A stretch of DNA of 64,000 bases. Source: Rhizomys pruinosus. Lineage: Eukaryota; Chordata; Mammalia; Rodentia; Spalacidae. The notes beneath the pieces are model-generated. The model worked only from the letters and a program-made list of their open reading frames with translations, ran no database searches and was not told where the DNA came from. Each line of letters starts with the position of its first letter. Position 1 is the stretch's first letter. The DNA lies in assembly GCA_009823505.1 (NCBI GenBank), contig VZQC01001595.1:1428771-1492770 (forward strand), read 5' to 3'. Shown piece after piece: positions 10,390-21,658 of the stretch. A program made the position numbers and the translations under genes.

Positions 10390-11871
10390 ACACCCAATGT
10401 TTTCACTAATGATAAAGGTAAATGAAAGCATTAGACAATGAAATAAAATTTAAGTGACTTGTTTAAAACAAAATAGACAAAAGATTATTAACATGAAAAC
10501 CTATACATTCAAATTATAAGAAGGTATTGATAATAGTATCAGATGATGCATATGCTCTGAGGTAAAGAATACAGTTTATTTAAATATGGTAAGTATATAG
10601 AAATACATTTCTGACACTCGAAATTCGTTTTCTTACCAATTGTTACTAAGCTATACACTAATAAATTTCTAGTGAGAGACAGTTTATGGCTCATGTTCCT
10701 CAGGCAAACTGTCACTTAATATTCAAAATGTACAAAAATATATTAATCTGATTATTTAGAAATATTAAAATATAGCACTTAATATTCATTGCTCCAAATA
10801 GAAAGCACTGTTGTAATATTTCATATTTAGAAAAAAGTAGCCATAGAAAGTTATACGGAATCTGGCCAACGTATTACTCAGAGGAAAATTCATAAAATAA
10901 TAAATATATATGGTTAATTTTTAAAATTAAAAACTGTAAGAGCTAAGGGCCATAATAAATGAAAGACAGTTTTTTTTTTCTAGGAAAATACAAATTATCA
11001 AAAGTAATTAAAATACAATATGACTAATACAAAAAGATGAAAGCTATTCTCAATTTATCAAAAAATTACCTTCATGAAATATCTCCTGACACTTTCTAAA
11101 AACCATTTTTTTCTTCTTCTGTCATCATGAGTCATAGGGCCCAATAAATTGATAAGTAGATGGTTTTGATCCAGGTAAACTGTCCTAATAGAAAAATTTC
11201 CACTAATACAATGCTCCACCAAAAGAAATCCATCTGTTTCAAAGCTCAGTTCCTATGAAGGATTGGAGCCATCAAGAAGGCCATTCCATTTACATGAGCT
11301 GGCCACACATTTTGACACACAATAAGGGAATTGAGGCATGGTGGATGAGTGGTGTGATTTGGGGAGCATGTCACATGTCACATGAAAACACTCCCAATTA
11401 TTCTACCTAGGTTTTTCCTGTTACCATTCTCAGCTTTGGCCAGATGTGTTCAGGCATACCATGAAAATTCTTTACCCTAGCTGACTGTGAAGGCTTCCAC
11501 CCAATGCTCTAGGGTTTATGAGCATGTGGTGGCTGTTCATTGAAACTCAGTTTGGTCTATGCATTGGTACATTTCCTTGGTGAAAGAGGAAGGAACTTAT
11601 AATTACTTCCCCTCTTACCTCAAGTTTGAACCCTACTTATCTATAGTGGGAACCAAATTAATAAAAGGTCTGGAACACTTTTTCATAAATTATATATTCC
11701 AATTTCCCTTACCCTTCATTCTTTGAGCTGGGTCGTGTTGCAAATAATTTACCAGCACTTTTTTGCTGTAGACAATGTACTCAAGACAGTGAGAAGATGG
11801 AGATATCTAAAAGATGAGGAGATATCGTGTATTGGTTAGAGTCTTGGTTTTTTCTATATATATTAAGAGTT
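10390..11871. other. Anonymous AT-rich sequence
   Basis: No recognised repeat or open frame. From about 11220 the base composition is more balanced but still without a recognisable signature. Confidence 0.4.
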
Positions 11872-12080
11872 GGGGCTGGAGAGATGGCTCAGTGGTTAAG
11901 AGCACCGACAGCTCTTGCAGAGGACCTGGGTTCAATTCCCAGCATCCACATGGCAGCTAAGAACTGTCTTTAAGTCCAGTTCCAGGGGAATCCTACGCCC
12001 TCTTCTGATCTCTGCAGCATTGCAGGACACGGGTGCACTTACTTACATGCAGACAGTACACTCATACACATAAAAAAAAA
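11872..12080 (+). mobile_element. B2 SINE
   Basis: GGGGCTGGAGAGATGGCTC start, 'gcaccgacagctcttgc', 'gcattgcaggacacgggtgc', A tail. AAGAGT on both sides is a short TSD candidate. Confidence 0.95.
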
Positions 12081-12279
12081 GAGTCACAGAATAGTAAAGA
12101 TGTAAGGAGCTAAAATTATAACTTCAGAATTTTGTACCTTTGATAGTGGAGTAAAGGAGGTTATAGAATAGAAAATGGAAATGTTCTCTTATTGCACAAA
12201 TTTTCTTTCTGTTCTTTACTAATTTGAAAACTTTTTTCATCTGTAATTATGCCTTTGAGAAAATAGTCACCTCCAATTC

Positions 12280-12434
12280 TTTTTTTTTTTTTTTTGATCT
12301 TTTTGAGACAGGGTCTCCCTGTAGCCCCAGCTGTCATGGGACTCACTCTGTAGATTAGGATCATTGAACTCACAAAGATCCGCCTGCCTCTGCCTCCCAA
12401 GGCTAGGATTAAAGGTGTGCGCCACCACGTCCGG
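12280..12434 (-). mobile_element. B1 SINE, full length
   Basis: T run, GAGACAGGGTCTCCCTGTAG, 'ccgcctgcctctgcctccc', and ends 'gccaccacgtccggc'. CAATTCT occurs on both sides as TSD. Confidence 0.93.
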
Positions 12435-12551
12435 CTCAATTCTTAAAAATGTCCGTGTACATGATATTTAAATTATACTGGTGTTTTCCTATCTGTACTT
12501 ACCTATATTTTAGGTTTTGTACCAAAAGTTAAAAAAATACATTTTGAGCTG

Positions 12552-12711
12552 GGTATAGTGGTGCATAATTTTTCATCACAACACTTCTGAGGCATAAGAG
12601 TGTAGATCTCTGTGATTTGAAGGGCAGCCTTGTCTACATAGCAAGGACCAGGCCAGCTAAGATTATGTAGTAAATCCTATCTCAAAAACAAAACAAAAGA
12701 AAGCAAAACAA
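12552..12711 (+). mobile_element. B1 SINE, old
   Basis: Diverged B1: GAGCTGGGTATAGTGGTGC start, 'ttgtctacatagcaaggacc', then a CAAAA-rich tail. ACATTTTG flanks both ends. Confidence 0.85.
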
Positions 12712-14395
12712 AACACATTTTGGAAAAGTATGGGATACAATGACAGAATCGTTGCATGAAATCCCTTTGGCATTCTTTCAATAATTTTAAAACATAATTC
12801 AACAAAAGAAAAATCCATGTTGAAACACATGCTTTGAGTAAAATGAATATTTCACCTTTTATCAATGACATTTCCTTCTTTAAGTGACAACTTGCTTCCA
12901 ACTTTAGAACAGGTTTCTAAATATATGTCCATAAAACTACATATAATCTTGGATGAAAGGTTATTGTGAAAAATGTCTAAATTACTCAATTTGTGGCAAA
13001 AAATGTAAAAAGCAAAAGATGAGTTAAGTGAATATATGTGCATGACATTATCATATACTATTTTTTACTTCTAAGATTAGAACTTTCCTTATAGCATTTT
13101 ATTTGTATGTGTATATACAATTAATGGAAATATAAATAATTTTATAGTGTGTGTTCTACTGATTTTGGATCACCAAAATCAGTTTTTCCCACTGACTGTA
13201 CAGTGTCTGTCTTTCTGACAGTGCCAGAAATGAACTGAGATGCAGATCTGAGACTAAGTTATCCATCCTGGGGGACAGTAATCTGCTCAGAACTGAGGGC
13301 CTCTAATACCCTGAGATTGATCTGGATCTGTGCAATTGATCTGGATCTGTGCAATGTCAGTCTTGAGACAGGAGACAGAATGCGGGGGAAGAAAAATCAG
13401 CACAAGCTGGAGACAAATTCAGATAGTCAGAAATCATGGTAGGCTCTGACCTTGAATGAATTTTACCTAACTGGTTCAATCCTCTTTTTTGCTACTGTAA
13501 AGATATACTGTGATGGTGTAGTATAATTTTTCAAGCATCCATTTCAGCCAAAAGGAAAAGTGTAGGAATCTGAATTAGATTTTATGTTCATCTTTACCCT
13601 ATGTGTCAAGAAAATTATATATGAGTGCTAGCTAATTGTCTAGGGGTTAAAGATATCTTTCACTGAGCACTGGTGAGCACATTATAACTTGATTCATAGT
13701 TCTAACTCTAATTTCCTTTGGGTCAAGGGGGAAAAAAGCAATGACATATATTTAAAGTCTTATCCACAAAATATTATCCAAGAATCAAATTGATCCTCAA
13801 AAATAATCAGATTGCCATCTGTTCCTTACATTCTGCATTACCCTCTATAGCAAAAGCTGAAGAGGCAAAAACTGTGAAACACCTTAAAATAGAGGTAAAA
13901 TATTTCTCTGTAGTCTGCAGCATCTACAAAGCAAGCTTTGGTAGATTGCTAGAGAACACTGAATGGCAGAATCCAGCGACACTTGTTCACTTCTTTATAA
14001 TCTGCCATGTACTGTACTTCGTTTTGTTTTTATGGTTTCCATTTCCAATCAAAAATCTAAACAGACTAATAGTTCATGAGAATAATTTGGGGCATTCAGA
14101 TTAAATAATTTAGATCTCAATTAGAATATGATTAACCTTGATGACCTTGTTCGATGGTCATCATTACTGAGCAAAACAGACATTCCAGATTTTCCATCTG
14201 GAGCAGTACGACAGCATTTGGATCCACTGTTTCAGCTATCATTTTAGTTATCAGTCCAAGAAAACTTTTTGGCTCATGATGCTAATAAATTTAGCAACAT
14301 ACATGCTGTTACTCACTCATAGCTTCCTTTATGACAAAAATGCAGTTTAAGGAGGGAAAAAAGATGGCATTTTGGCCAAGATCATGCCTTTATAG
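12712..14395. other. Anonymous sequence
   Basis: Mostly AT-rich. It contains one short tandem duplication (13316-13353). The 104-codon open frame at 13790-14104 has no recognisable domain. No mobile element was recognised. Confidence 0.4.
13316..13353. repeat. Perfect 19-bp tandem duplication
   Basis: The word ATTGATCTGGATCTGTGCA occurs at 13316-13334 and again at 13335-13353 with no spacer. It looks like a slippage or repair duplication. Confidence 0.95.
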
Positions 14396-14555
14396 AACCG
14401 CCTGTAACTCCAATTCCAGGAGAACTCCAGTTCCAGGGGAACCCGACACCCTCTTCTGACCTCCGCGGCATTGCAGGACACGGGTGCACAGACCTGCATG
14501 CAGACAGTACACTCATACACATACAAAAATAAATAAAATAAAAAAAAAAACCTTA
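14396..14555 (+). mobile_element. B2 SINE, 5'-truncated
   Basis: Lacks the tRNA-like head and starts near 'gaaccgcctgtaactcc'. It then matches the B2 body ('ctccgcggcattgcagg', 'cctgcatgcagacagtac') and ends in an A-rich tail. Confidence 0.9.
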
Positions 14556-14587
14556 AAAATAATATAGGAGTAACAGTATCAAGAATT

Positions 14588-15374
14588 GATGGCTCAGGGG
14601 TTAAGATGCTCTTGAAGAGGACCCCGGTTTGGTTCCCAGCACCCATATGGTGGGTAACAACCAACCGTCTGTAAATCCAGGGGATCCTGCACCCTTTTCT
14701 GACCTCTGTGGCATTGCAAGACACTGGTGTACTTACACACATGCAGGCAAGACACTTGTCGCGTGTTGTTTTGCTCAATGTCTTTGAGTCACTTGTGATC
14801 TCATTCTATACGCTGTCCTTCCCTTCTTGGCTCAGCTCCAGGACTTGCCTCCTGCCCGCAGGCCGGCAGTCTCTAGGCCTCACTCCCGAAAGAAGGGGGG
14901 AGAGAAAACCACAGGAGATCGCCCGTAGGAGAAATAAGCAGACTCACACAAGGAGAGCTGGGAGGAAGAAACTCCATTTATTTTCTGTCAGTGAGGTCTA
15001 TATATTTAAGTCTACTGTGCTCTGGGCAAGGAAGTGGGGAGCAGGCAGAAGGGAGGGGTGAGCCAATTTGGTTCTAATGGGAGGAGGTTCAGAGCTCTGG
15101 TTTGTGCAACAGGTAACTAGAGGTGGGACATTTTGCTCATGCCTCAAGGGAAGGGGCCTGGAATTTTGCAGAGATAGGGTGAAGCAAAGTTTTTTTGGGG
15201 GGATATTTGTAATATCCCAAACCTTCCTGCTACAGATAACTCTGAATGCCACAGAGTTATCAGATAACTGGAGATCTTCCAGGACAGGTCTTACAAGTTC
15301 TTGCTTCAAGCCACACAAAATGTTTCATTCCCACAGACACTCATATAAAATAAAAGTAACAAAATATTTTTAAA
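14588..15374 (+). mobile_element. B2 SINE split by an LTR
   Basis: Left part 14588-14756 (starts GATGGCTCAGG, with an internal deletion in the A/B-box region) and right part 15342-15374 (the CATATAAAATAAAAG tail) are one B2. It is interrupted by the LTR at 14757-15335. B2 TSD AAGAATT at 14581-14587 and 15375-15381. Confidence 0.88.
14757..15335 (-). mobile_element. Solo LTR, class II (ERVK-type), 579 bp
   Basis: Read on the minus strand it begins TGTGGGAATGAAAC and ends CACGCGACA (TG...CA termini). A 6-bp TSD, GACACT (14751-14756 and 15336-15341), is the length typical of class II ERVs. A TATA-like TTAAATATATA (minus strand, about 14999-15009) precedes an AATAAA (complement at 14977-14982) by about 20 bp, giving a plausible short R region with U5 to the left. 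There is no internal coding sequence, so it is a recombined solo LTR. The subfamily is not known. Confidence 0.85.
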
Positions 15375-15381
15375 AAGAATT

Positions 15382-16200
15382 CACGAAAACTAGTGATTTT
15401 GTTTATTCTTTTACTCCACTATGGATTAGAATTAAAATAAGCAGCAGATTAATGCTGTAGCTACAGTTAGCAACAGAAAGCTCAATGTGGGGTATATTTG
15501 GTGATTGAGACTACCATTTCTCAGGATCTTGTTAGTGTGTTCACTTGCAGAGTTGCTGAGAGGCAGGAAGGGAGCCCCACCTTTCTGGTATGTTCTAATT
15601 GGCACCATAGCCAACCAGAATGGCCCTGAGCCCAGATCCTCAGCTTCACAACCTGGCTGGCTGTGGAGACATGCACGGTGTACAACTCAGCAAACACTAG
15701 TTGACATGAAAATTTAATTCCTGTTTTCAAAATATATACCAAGTGCATCAGTGAGCAGTCCAAAAGAGATCTTCTATGTATTGTCCCCCTTATTTTATAT
15801 TATTCACTTCTAAATAAGATGTATTTTTCCACCATTTTCTTCCAAGCATAACACTAAATATAGAAGAAAGTCTGTGGCAGAAAACTGAATAAGAGCTCAA
15901 GAATTTTCCTCATTGCTACCTTTGGAACTGCAAATCGTCCAGGTGCAAGTCTTATGAAAAGAAATGGCTGTAAAGATTACAGCTGTTGCCTAACTGATAT
16001 ATCAAAAGAATATGCAGTCATAAGAAATTATAACCTCATACCCAACGTAAGCCCACTTTTGCTTAAAGTAACAGAAGATAAGAATATGTGCCTTTATAAA
16101 GGTAAAAAGAAAAGCAATATGTAAAATGGTGAAACAGGACAGAAAATAATCCTAAGCAATCAAACAAATGTGTCATATATTAGGCACTTTATTTTTTTAT
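15382..16200. other. Anonymous sequence
   Basis: No recognised element. Overlapping frames of 60-80 codons at 15432-15763 on both strands look like chance. Confidence 0.4.
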
Positions 16201-16259
16201 TTTGATGCTATTTTTTATTTTTTTACTTTAAATGTTTCTTATTTAGTTTATTTTTCTTT

Positions 16260-17270
16260 TTTAAGTTAATTTTTATTGAGTGCATTTCATACAACATTTC
16301 TCCATCAAATCTAGACTCTTTCCCCAATCCATGCCCACCACTTATGTCTGCCCGCCCTCCACCAGAGCTCATGGACTCTGTCATACATGTTAAGTCCTGT
16401 CTTGCATCTTTTCCTCAGTCTTTTATAAATTTTTGATGCATAAGTTTACTGTTTTGGTCAGTTTTTCTTATTATGTTTTTCTTTCTCTTTTTTTGTTCCC
16501 TTTAATTTTATATTATTCCAAAATATGCATATATACACTCCACACATAAATCAAAATTACAAATTCTGAAAATAAACTCTAGGTTCATTGCTAAACACAA
16601 TTAGAGACTCACATTTTAACAGTAAAGTTGCATGTAGGTAAAAAGAATATGAATAGAATATGAATACAGATCTTCCATTCATATATGGTAATTACAATCT
16701 GTGAATACAAGTGGTTGGACAATTCTAGAGCCCATTAAGAGATTCACATTGGAATAGCACAGTTGCTTTCAGATACAATGAAATATAATAATAAAGTTGC
16801 TCAGTTTGCCTGTCAGCTGGGGATTTGGTGTTAGCATCCACAAATGAGGGAAACTATTTGCTTTTTTTATTCTGGGACTGTGTTACTTCACTTAGCATAA
16901 TGGCTTCGAGTCCCATCCCTTTACCAGCAAAGCCCATGATGTCATCTTTATTTTTAATTATTTTATTTTATTTATTTTTGTATGTGTATGAATGTATTGT
17001 CTGCATGTAGGTTTGTGCACCTGTGTCGTGCAGTGCCGTGGAGGTCAGAAGAGGGTCTCGGATTCCCCTGGAACTGGAGTTCTCCTAGAATTGGAGTTAC
17101 AGACGTTTCTCAGCCACCATGTGGGGGCTGGGGATCAAACCTGCAAGAGCAGTCGGTGCTCTTAACCGCTAGGCTATCTCTCCAGCCTCAATGTCATCTT
17201 TCTTTACAGCTGCATAAAAGTCCATTGTGTAGATGTACCACATTTTTGTTATCCAGTCATCAGTCGAGGA
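16260..17270 (-). mobile_element. L1 3' part of a twin-primed insertion
   Basis: Minus-strand L1: A/T-rich tail and G-rich 3'UTR tract (complement at 16310-16380), then the ORF2 C-terminal end. The complement of 17200-17270 reads the conserved 'MWYI'-type region. It stops abruptly at 17270, where the opposite-strand L1 segment begins. A B2 is nested at 16950-17190. The 3'UTR segment 16490-16830 is closely repeated at 22430-22790. Confidence 0.88.
16950..17190 (-). mobile_element. B2 SINE nested in L1
   Basis: Complement of a B2: A/T-rich tail at left, 'gcagtgccgtggaggtcag', and ends TCTCTCCAGCC. TSD ATGTCATCTTT at 16939-16949 and 17191-17201, perfect, interrupting the L1. Confidence 0.95.
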
Positions 17271-18472
17271 TACAAACAGAGGGAAATATGCCAACTTCCT
17301 TCTATGAAGCCAGCATTGCTCTAATACCAAAACCAGGTAAAGACACAAACAAGAAAGAAATCTATAGACCCATATCATTAATGAACACAGATACAAAAAT
17401 TCTCAACAAAATACTTGCAAATAGCATACAGACCCACATCAAAAAGGTCATCCATCATGACCAGGTTGGATTCATACTGGAGATGCAGGGATGGTTCAAC
17501 ATATGTAAATCAATAAATATAAAACACATAAATGGACTGAAAGACAAAAAAACCCACACAATCATCTCAATTTTCTGCTTTTGTCAAAAGCAGAAAAAAG
17601 CTTTTGAGAAAAATCCAGCATCCCTTCATGCTTAAAGTCCTAGAGGGAATTGGACTGGAGGGATCATTCCTCAATGTAATCAAAGCCATATACAAGAAAC
17701 CCACAGTGAACATCATCCTAAATGGAGAAAAGTTGGAAGCATTCCCCTTAAAGGCAGGAACACAGCAAGACTGTCTGCTATTGCCACTCCTCTTCAATAT
17801 AGTGCTTGAAATGGTTGCTAGGGTAATAAGGTGAGAAAGTGAAATTAAAGGAGTACTAATTGGAAAAGAGGAAGTAAAACTATCCCTTTTTGCAGATGAT
17901 ATGATAGTTTACCTAAGGGATGCTAAAAATTCCACCAGAAAACTTAGAAATGATTAAAAGTTTCAGTAAAGTGGCGGGATACAAAATAAACCTAGAAAAA
18001 TCAATAGCCTTTCTTTGTACCAACAATAAGTAATTGGAGAAGGAATATAAGGAGACCTTCCCAATCACAATAGGCTCAAAAGAAAAAAATATATAGGAAT
18101 AAACCTAACCAAAGACCTTTACAACAAAAATTTTAAAATCCTGAAAAAGGAGATTGAAAATGATATCAAAAGATGGAAAGAACTCCCATGCTCATGGATT
18201 GGAAAAATTAATGTAGTAAAAATGCCCATTCTACCCAAATTAATGTACAGATTCAATGCAATCCCAAACAAAATCCCCATGAGCTTTTTCATAGACTTAG
18301 AAAAAAAGTCCTTAAGTTCATATGGAAAAACAAAAGACCATGAATAACTAAAGCAACCCTAAGTGAAAAGTGCAATCACCAGACTTCAAGCTATATTACA
18401 GGGCTATAGTCATAAAGACAGCCTGGTACTGGCAAAAAAAAATAAATAAATAAAACAGAACCATTGACCAAT
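17271..18472 (+). pseudogene. L1 ORF2 fragment, inverted 5' part of the same insertion (first piece)
   Basis: Encodes degenerate reverse transcriptase sequence: '[16 protein letters not shown]' near 17300, the 'HDQVGFI' region near 17455, and the FADD catalytic block (TTTTTGCAGATGATATG at 17887-17903). Several frameshifts and stops are present. It lies in opposite orientation to the adjacent 3' part, with the more 5' ORF2 sequence at the junction, as expected from twin priming. It is interrupted at 18472 by the MaLR array and resumes at 21659. Confidence 0.88.
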
Positions 18473-18880
18473 TGTCCTAGTTTGCCTTCAATTGCTGTGA
18501 CAAAATACTCTGACAGACACCAACTTGGGGAGGAAAGGGTTTATTCAGCTTACATCTCCTGGGTCACAGATCATCACTCAGGGAGCCCAAGACAGGAACT
18601 CAGGGCAGGAACCTGGAGGCAGGAGCTGAATCACAGGCCATGGAGGAATGCTGTTCACTGGCTTGCTCCCCTGGCTCAAGCCCAGCCTGCCTTCTTAAAC
18701 CGTACACAACAACCTGCCCAGGGTGGCACTACTCATTGTGGGCTGGGCCATCCCACACTGCTTGACAATTAAGACAATACTCCACAGATGTGGCCACAGG
18801 CCAATCCAATGGAGCCAATTCCCCAATTGAGGCTCCCTCAACCCAGGTGTGTCAAGTTGACACTAAAGCTATCCAGCACA
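18473..18880 (-). mobile_element. MT-type MaLR LTR, left end of the MaLR array
   Basis: On the minus strand begins TGTGCTGGATAGC and ends AAACTAGGACA. It contains 'gctgaataaaccctttcctc' (AATAAA) and 'ccaccctgggcaggttgt'. Length is 408 bp. The left flank CCAAT (18468-18472) matches CCAAT at 21659-21663. A related solo LTR is at 31294-31673. Confidence 0.85.
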
Positions 18881-18906
18881 ATTGACCCCTTGTCAACTTG
18901 ACACAC
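18847..18906. repeat. 16-bp perfect inverted repeat spanning the LTR/internal boundary
   Basis: GTGTGTCAAGTTGACA at 18847-18862 and its exact complement at 18891-18906, separated by 28 bp that contain the LTR edge and the polypurine tract. Confidence 0.9.
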
Positions 18907-19554
18907 AAAACACATCACTATTAAACCACCACCTTTCCAGTTCTTATCCCCAAAGTATGATGTTAACATTAATCACAACCTAAGACAGTACAACCTTAAA
19001 AGCCCCACAGTCCTTAAAATGTCCAAACNCACTTCCACCAATGGTCTTTCCTGAACTCTCAACAGTGCCAAGCCTTGGCTGCTGTCTGTGAACCCCTCAA
19101 ATTTCAACACCAGAACCATATAGGAGACTCTTACACATTACCAAGTCCTGCTTCTGGCTCAGGCCCCTTCTGGAACACAGCTTCTGTGTGCTGACCCTGA
19201 AGAAATTCTTCCCAGAAGATTTCACCACAATGATGCTGGTCTCTTGTTACTTACAGCTAATTCTTCAGCCCCAGCTGAAGAATTCAACATCAATTGTTCC
19301 AGTGCAACAAAGATGTCATTTTAGGTTCTGGTCTCTTGTTACTTACAGCTGATTCTTCAGCCCCAGCTGACCAGAACCCATAGATTACAGTCCTGATGAT
19401 CTCTGTTCCCCTTTGAAACTAGAAACTTCACAAGCCAGGCCTCCATCTTCTACTAATCCTTCTGCAAAACTGCTCCAAGCTCCACAGCAACAATGTTTAG
19501 GCATTCGATGATCTTCCCAGCCCAAAGTTCCAAATGCCTCCACAATCCAATAAC
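18881..19554 (-). mobile_element. MaLR internal region, segment 2
   Basis: Lies between the MT-type LTR and the middle ORR1 LTR. Adjacent to the MT LTR is a purine tract (complement of TTGACCCCT) acting as polypurine tract. Next to the ORR1 LTR the minus strand reads 'ggaactttgggctgggaag', as in segment 1 after its LTR. It contains a 40-bp direct repeat unit ('ggtctcttgttacttacagct') at about 19239 and 19330, and an N at 19029. No open frame. Confidence 0.75.
19029..19029. other. Ambiguous base N
   Basis: Second of two ambiguous positions noticed in the window, inside MaLR internal sequence. Confidence 0.95.
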
Positions 19555-19894
19555 TGTATTAGTCACTTTTCTGTTGCTGTGATAAAACACCATGACCAAA
19601 GGAACTTATAAAAGGAAGAGTTTATTTGAGCTTACAATTGACGGTTCCAGGGAATCAGAGTGCATTGTGGCGGGAAGTGTGGTGGCTGGGGCTGGAGCAC
19701 TAAGCCGAGTATCACATCTCACAATGAGCACAGGAAGCAGAGAGAGCAACTGTAGACTGCAAGGCTTGTTAAACTCACTAAGCCTGCTCCCAGTGACATA
19801 CTTCCTCTAGCATGGCCACACCTTCTAAGACCTCCAAAAACAGTGCCACCAACTAGAGACAAAATGTCTGAATACTTAAAGCCTAACCACCACA
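19555..19894 (-). mobile_element. ORR1-type MaLR LTR, middle
   Basis: Minus strand begins TGTGGTGGTTAGGC and ends AGTGACTAATACA. It is preceded on the minus strand by the purine-rich CCAGGGAATGGAA (polypurine tract), so it is a 3' LTR for the internal segment to its right. It matches the LTR at 21300-21658 at roughly 90% by eye, with a short deletion near its 5' edge. Confidence 0.85.
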
Positions 19895-21299
19895 TTCCAT
19901 TCCCTGGCCCCCATAGGCTCCTGACCATATAAAATGCAAAATGCATTTAGTCCAACCTTAAAAGTTCCCATAGTCTTTACCAGTTTCAATGCCATTCAAA
20001 AGTCTACAGTCCAAAGTGTCTTCTGAGACTCAGGCCAATCTCCTAACTTTATGCTCCTGTAAAATAAAAAGGCAAATTACAAACTCCCAACATACAGTGG
20101 AACTGAATACACACATTCCCATTCCAAAAGAGAGAAATAGAGGCATAGTGAGGAAATACTGGACCAAAACAAGACCGAAAACCTGCAGGGCAAAAACCAA
20201 GTCCAGTAGCTCCATGTGCAACTTCTGGGACTTGCAAAGGGCTTAGATGGCTCAGCTCTTCCACCTTTGCTTGCAACATACATTTCTTTCTTAGGCTGGC
20301 ACCACTCCCTGTATGCAGCTCTCCTTGGCAAATATCTCACGGGTCTGGCATCTCGAATGTCTTCTTTGGGTCTCTGCTGCAAACCAGGCTTCACATTCAC
20401 AGCTTCACACAGTGGCCTACCAGGGCCTTCTTTATTCAGGGATGCCCCTGCTGCACTCTGCCTGGCCTCTGTGGCTCTCTGAAGCCATGGAGGAAGAATT
20501 GATGACCCCTTCACTCTTGCAAACTTCATGCCTCTAAAGCCAGAACCACGTGAATGAAATTGCTGAATCTGGCTGCAAGTTCTGGATGGACTGTCTCCTA
20601 CTTTAACTACATTTGCAATTTTTCTCTGCCATGGACTTATTGGAGTAGAAATCGCTTTCAGTATTTTCCTTTCAAAAATTGGAGGATTAGCTGGGTGTGG
20701 TCTTGCCCTGAAGGTACTGATTCTTTTGTTTACTTGTAAATCTCAAGGCCTCTCTTTAATCACTTTAATCTCACCTTTCCCATTGTTTACTTGTAAATAT
20801 CTAGGCCTCTCCTTAATCACTTTAGTCTCCTTATGAAAGGGAGCCTCTCCTTCACATGCCTTGGCCACATCTTTAATCTTCCTAGTGTACTTTTCAGATC
20901 CAAACTGTACATTCTGCATTTCCTTCTGCCCCATTTGCTCTTTTTCACTGTAGATCTGTATAATATTCACCATTAAAAGCCACACCACCATTTCTACATT
21001 AGGCTGTCTTGAAATATCCTCCACCAAAGACATTAGTCCATTGCTTTTCAACTTAGCATCAGGCAAGCATTTGGGCTGTGGGCAAACTGCTGCCAGACTC
21101 TTTATCAAAATATCCTCTGGAACTACAATTTTTGCAGCAATGCTTTCTTCCAGGCTTCTACTAGAATGGCCCCTTAAGCTCTGCTTACAGTAGTCAACAG
21201 CTTTTCTAGCCCAAAGTTCCAAAGTCTTCCACATTTCTCCAAACATCCACATGGTCAGGTTCTTCACATCCAACAGCCCACTCTCTGGTACCAAATAAC
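19895..21299 (-). mobile_element. MaLR internal region, segment 1 (ORR1-associated)
   Basis: About 1.4 kb between two ORR1 LTRs in the minus orientation. MaLR internal regions are non-autonomous ERVL derivatives lacking pol. This one keeps one open frame of 183 codons next to the 5' LTR (20743-21294) and nothing else coding. The block near 20110-20160 recurs at about 50755-50785. Confidence 0.8.
20743..21294 (-). other. 183-codon open frame in MaLR internal region
   Basis: Runs open for 183 codons starting 5 bp inside the 5' LTR boundary, with a non-ATG (TTG) first codon. The peptide is hydrophilic, with a Trp-rich N-terminal part (TMWMFGEMWKTLELWARK), a short hydrophobic stretch (VVWLLMVNII) and a Lys-rich C-terminus in which KVIKERP occurs twice. 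It corresponds in position to a gag-derived remnant of ERVL/MaLR elements. The duplicate at 18881-19554 does not keep the frame. Function is doubtful. Confidence 0.3.
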
Positions 21300-21658
21300 T
21301 GTATTAGTCACTTTTCTGTTGCTGTGATAAAATACCATGACCAAAGGAACTTATAAAAGGAAGAGTTTATTTGGGCTTACAATTGATGGTTCCAGGGAAT
21401 CAGAGTCCATTGTGGTGGGAAGCATGGTGGCCAGGGCTAGAGCAGCAAGCCTAGTGTCACATCTGGCAGTGAGCACAGGAAGCAGAGAGAGTGACTGGAG
21501 ACTGCAAGGCTTATTAAACTCACTAAGCCTGCCCCCCAGTGACATACTTCCTCAAGCACTGCCACACCTTCTAAGACCTTCAAAAATAGTGCCACCAACT
21601 GGAAACAAAATGTCTGAATACTTAATGCCTATTGGGGACACTCATTCAAACCACCACA
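21300..21658 (-). mobile_element. ORR1-type MaLR LTR, right end of the array (5' LTR)
   Basis: Minus strand begins TGTGGTGGTTTGAATGAG, the ORR1 hallmark, and ends AGTGACTAATACA. It carries AAATAAACTCTTCC as its polyadenylation region. The right flank CCAAT (21659-21663) repeats the bases left of 18473, giving a 5-bp TSD for the entire 18473-21658 insertion. Confidence 0.9.

Noticed and set aside
14708..15373. Overlapping open frames of 100-117 codons on both strands
   Set aside because: They lie inside or across the solo LTR and split B2 and are explained by LTR base composition.
17169..17396. 75-codon minus-strand frame across the L1 inversion junction as a novel fusion
   Set aside because: It joins the L1 ORF2 C-terminus to antisense RT text by chance. 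No start or conservation supports a product.
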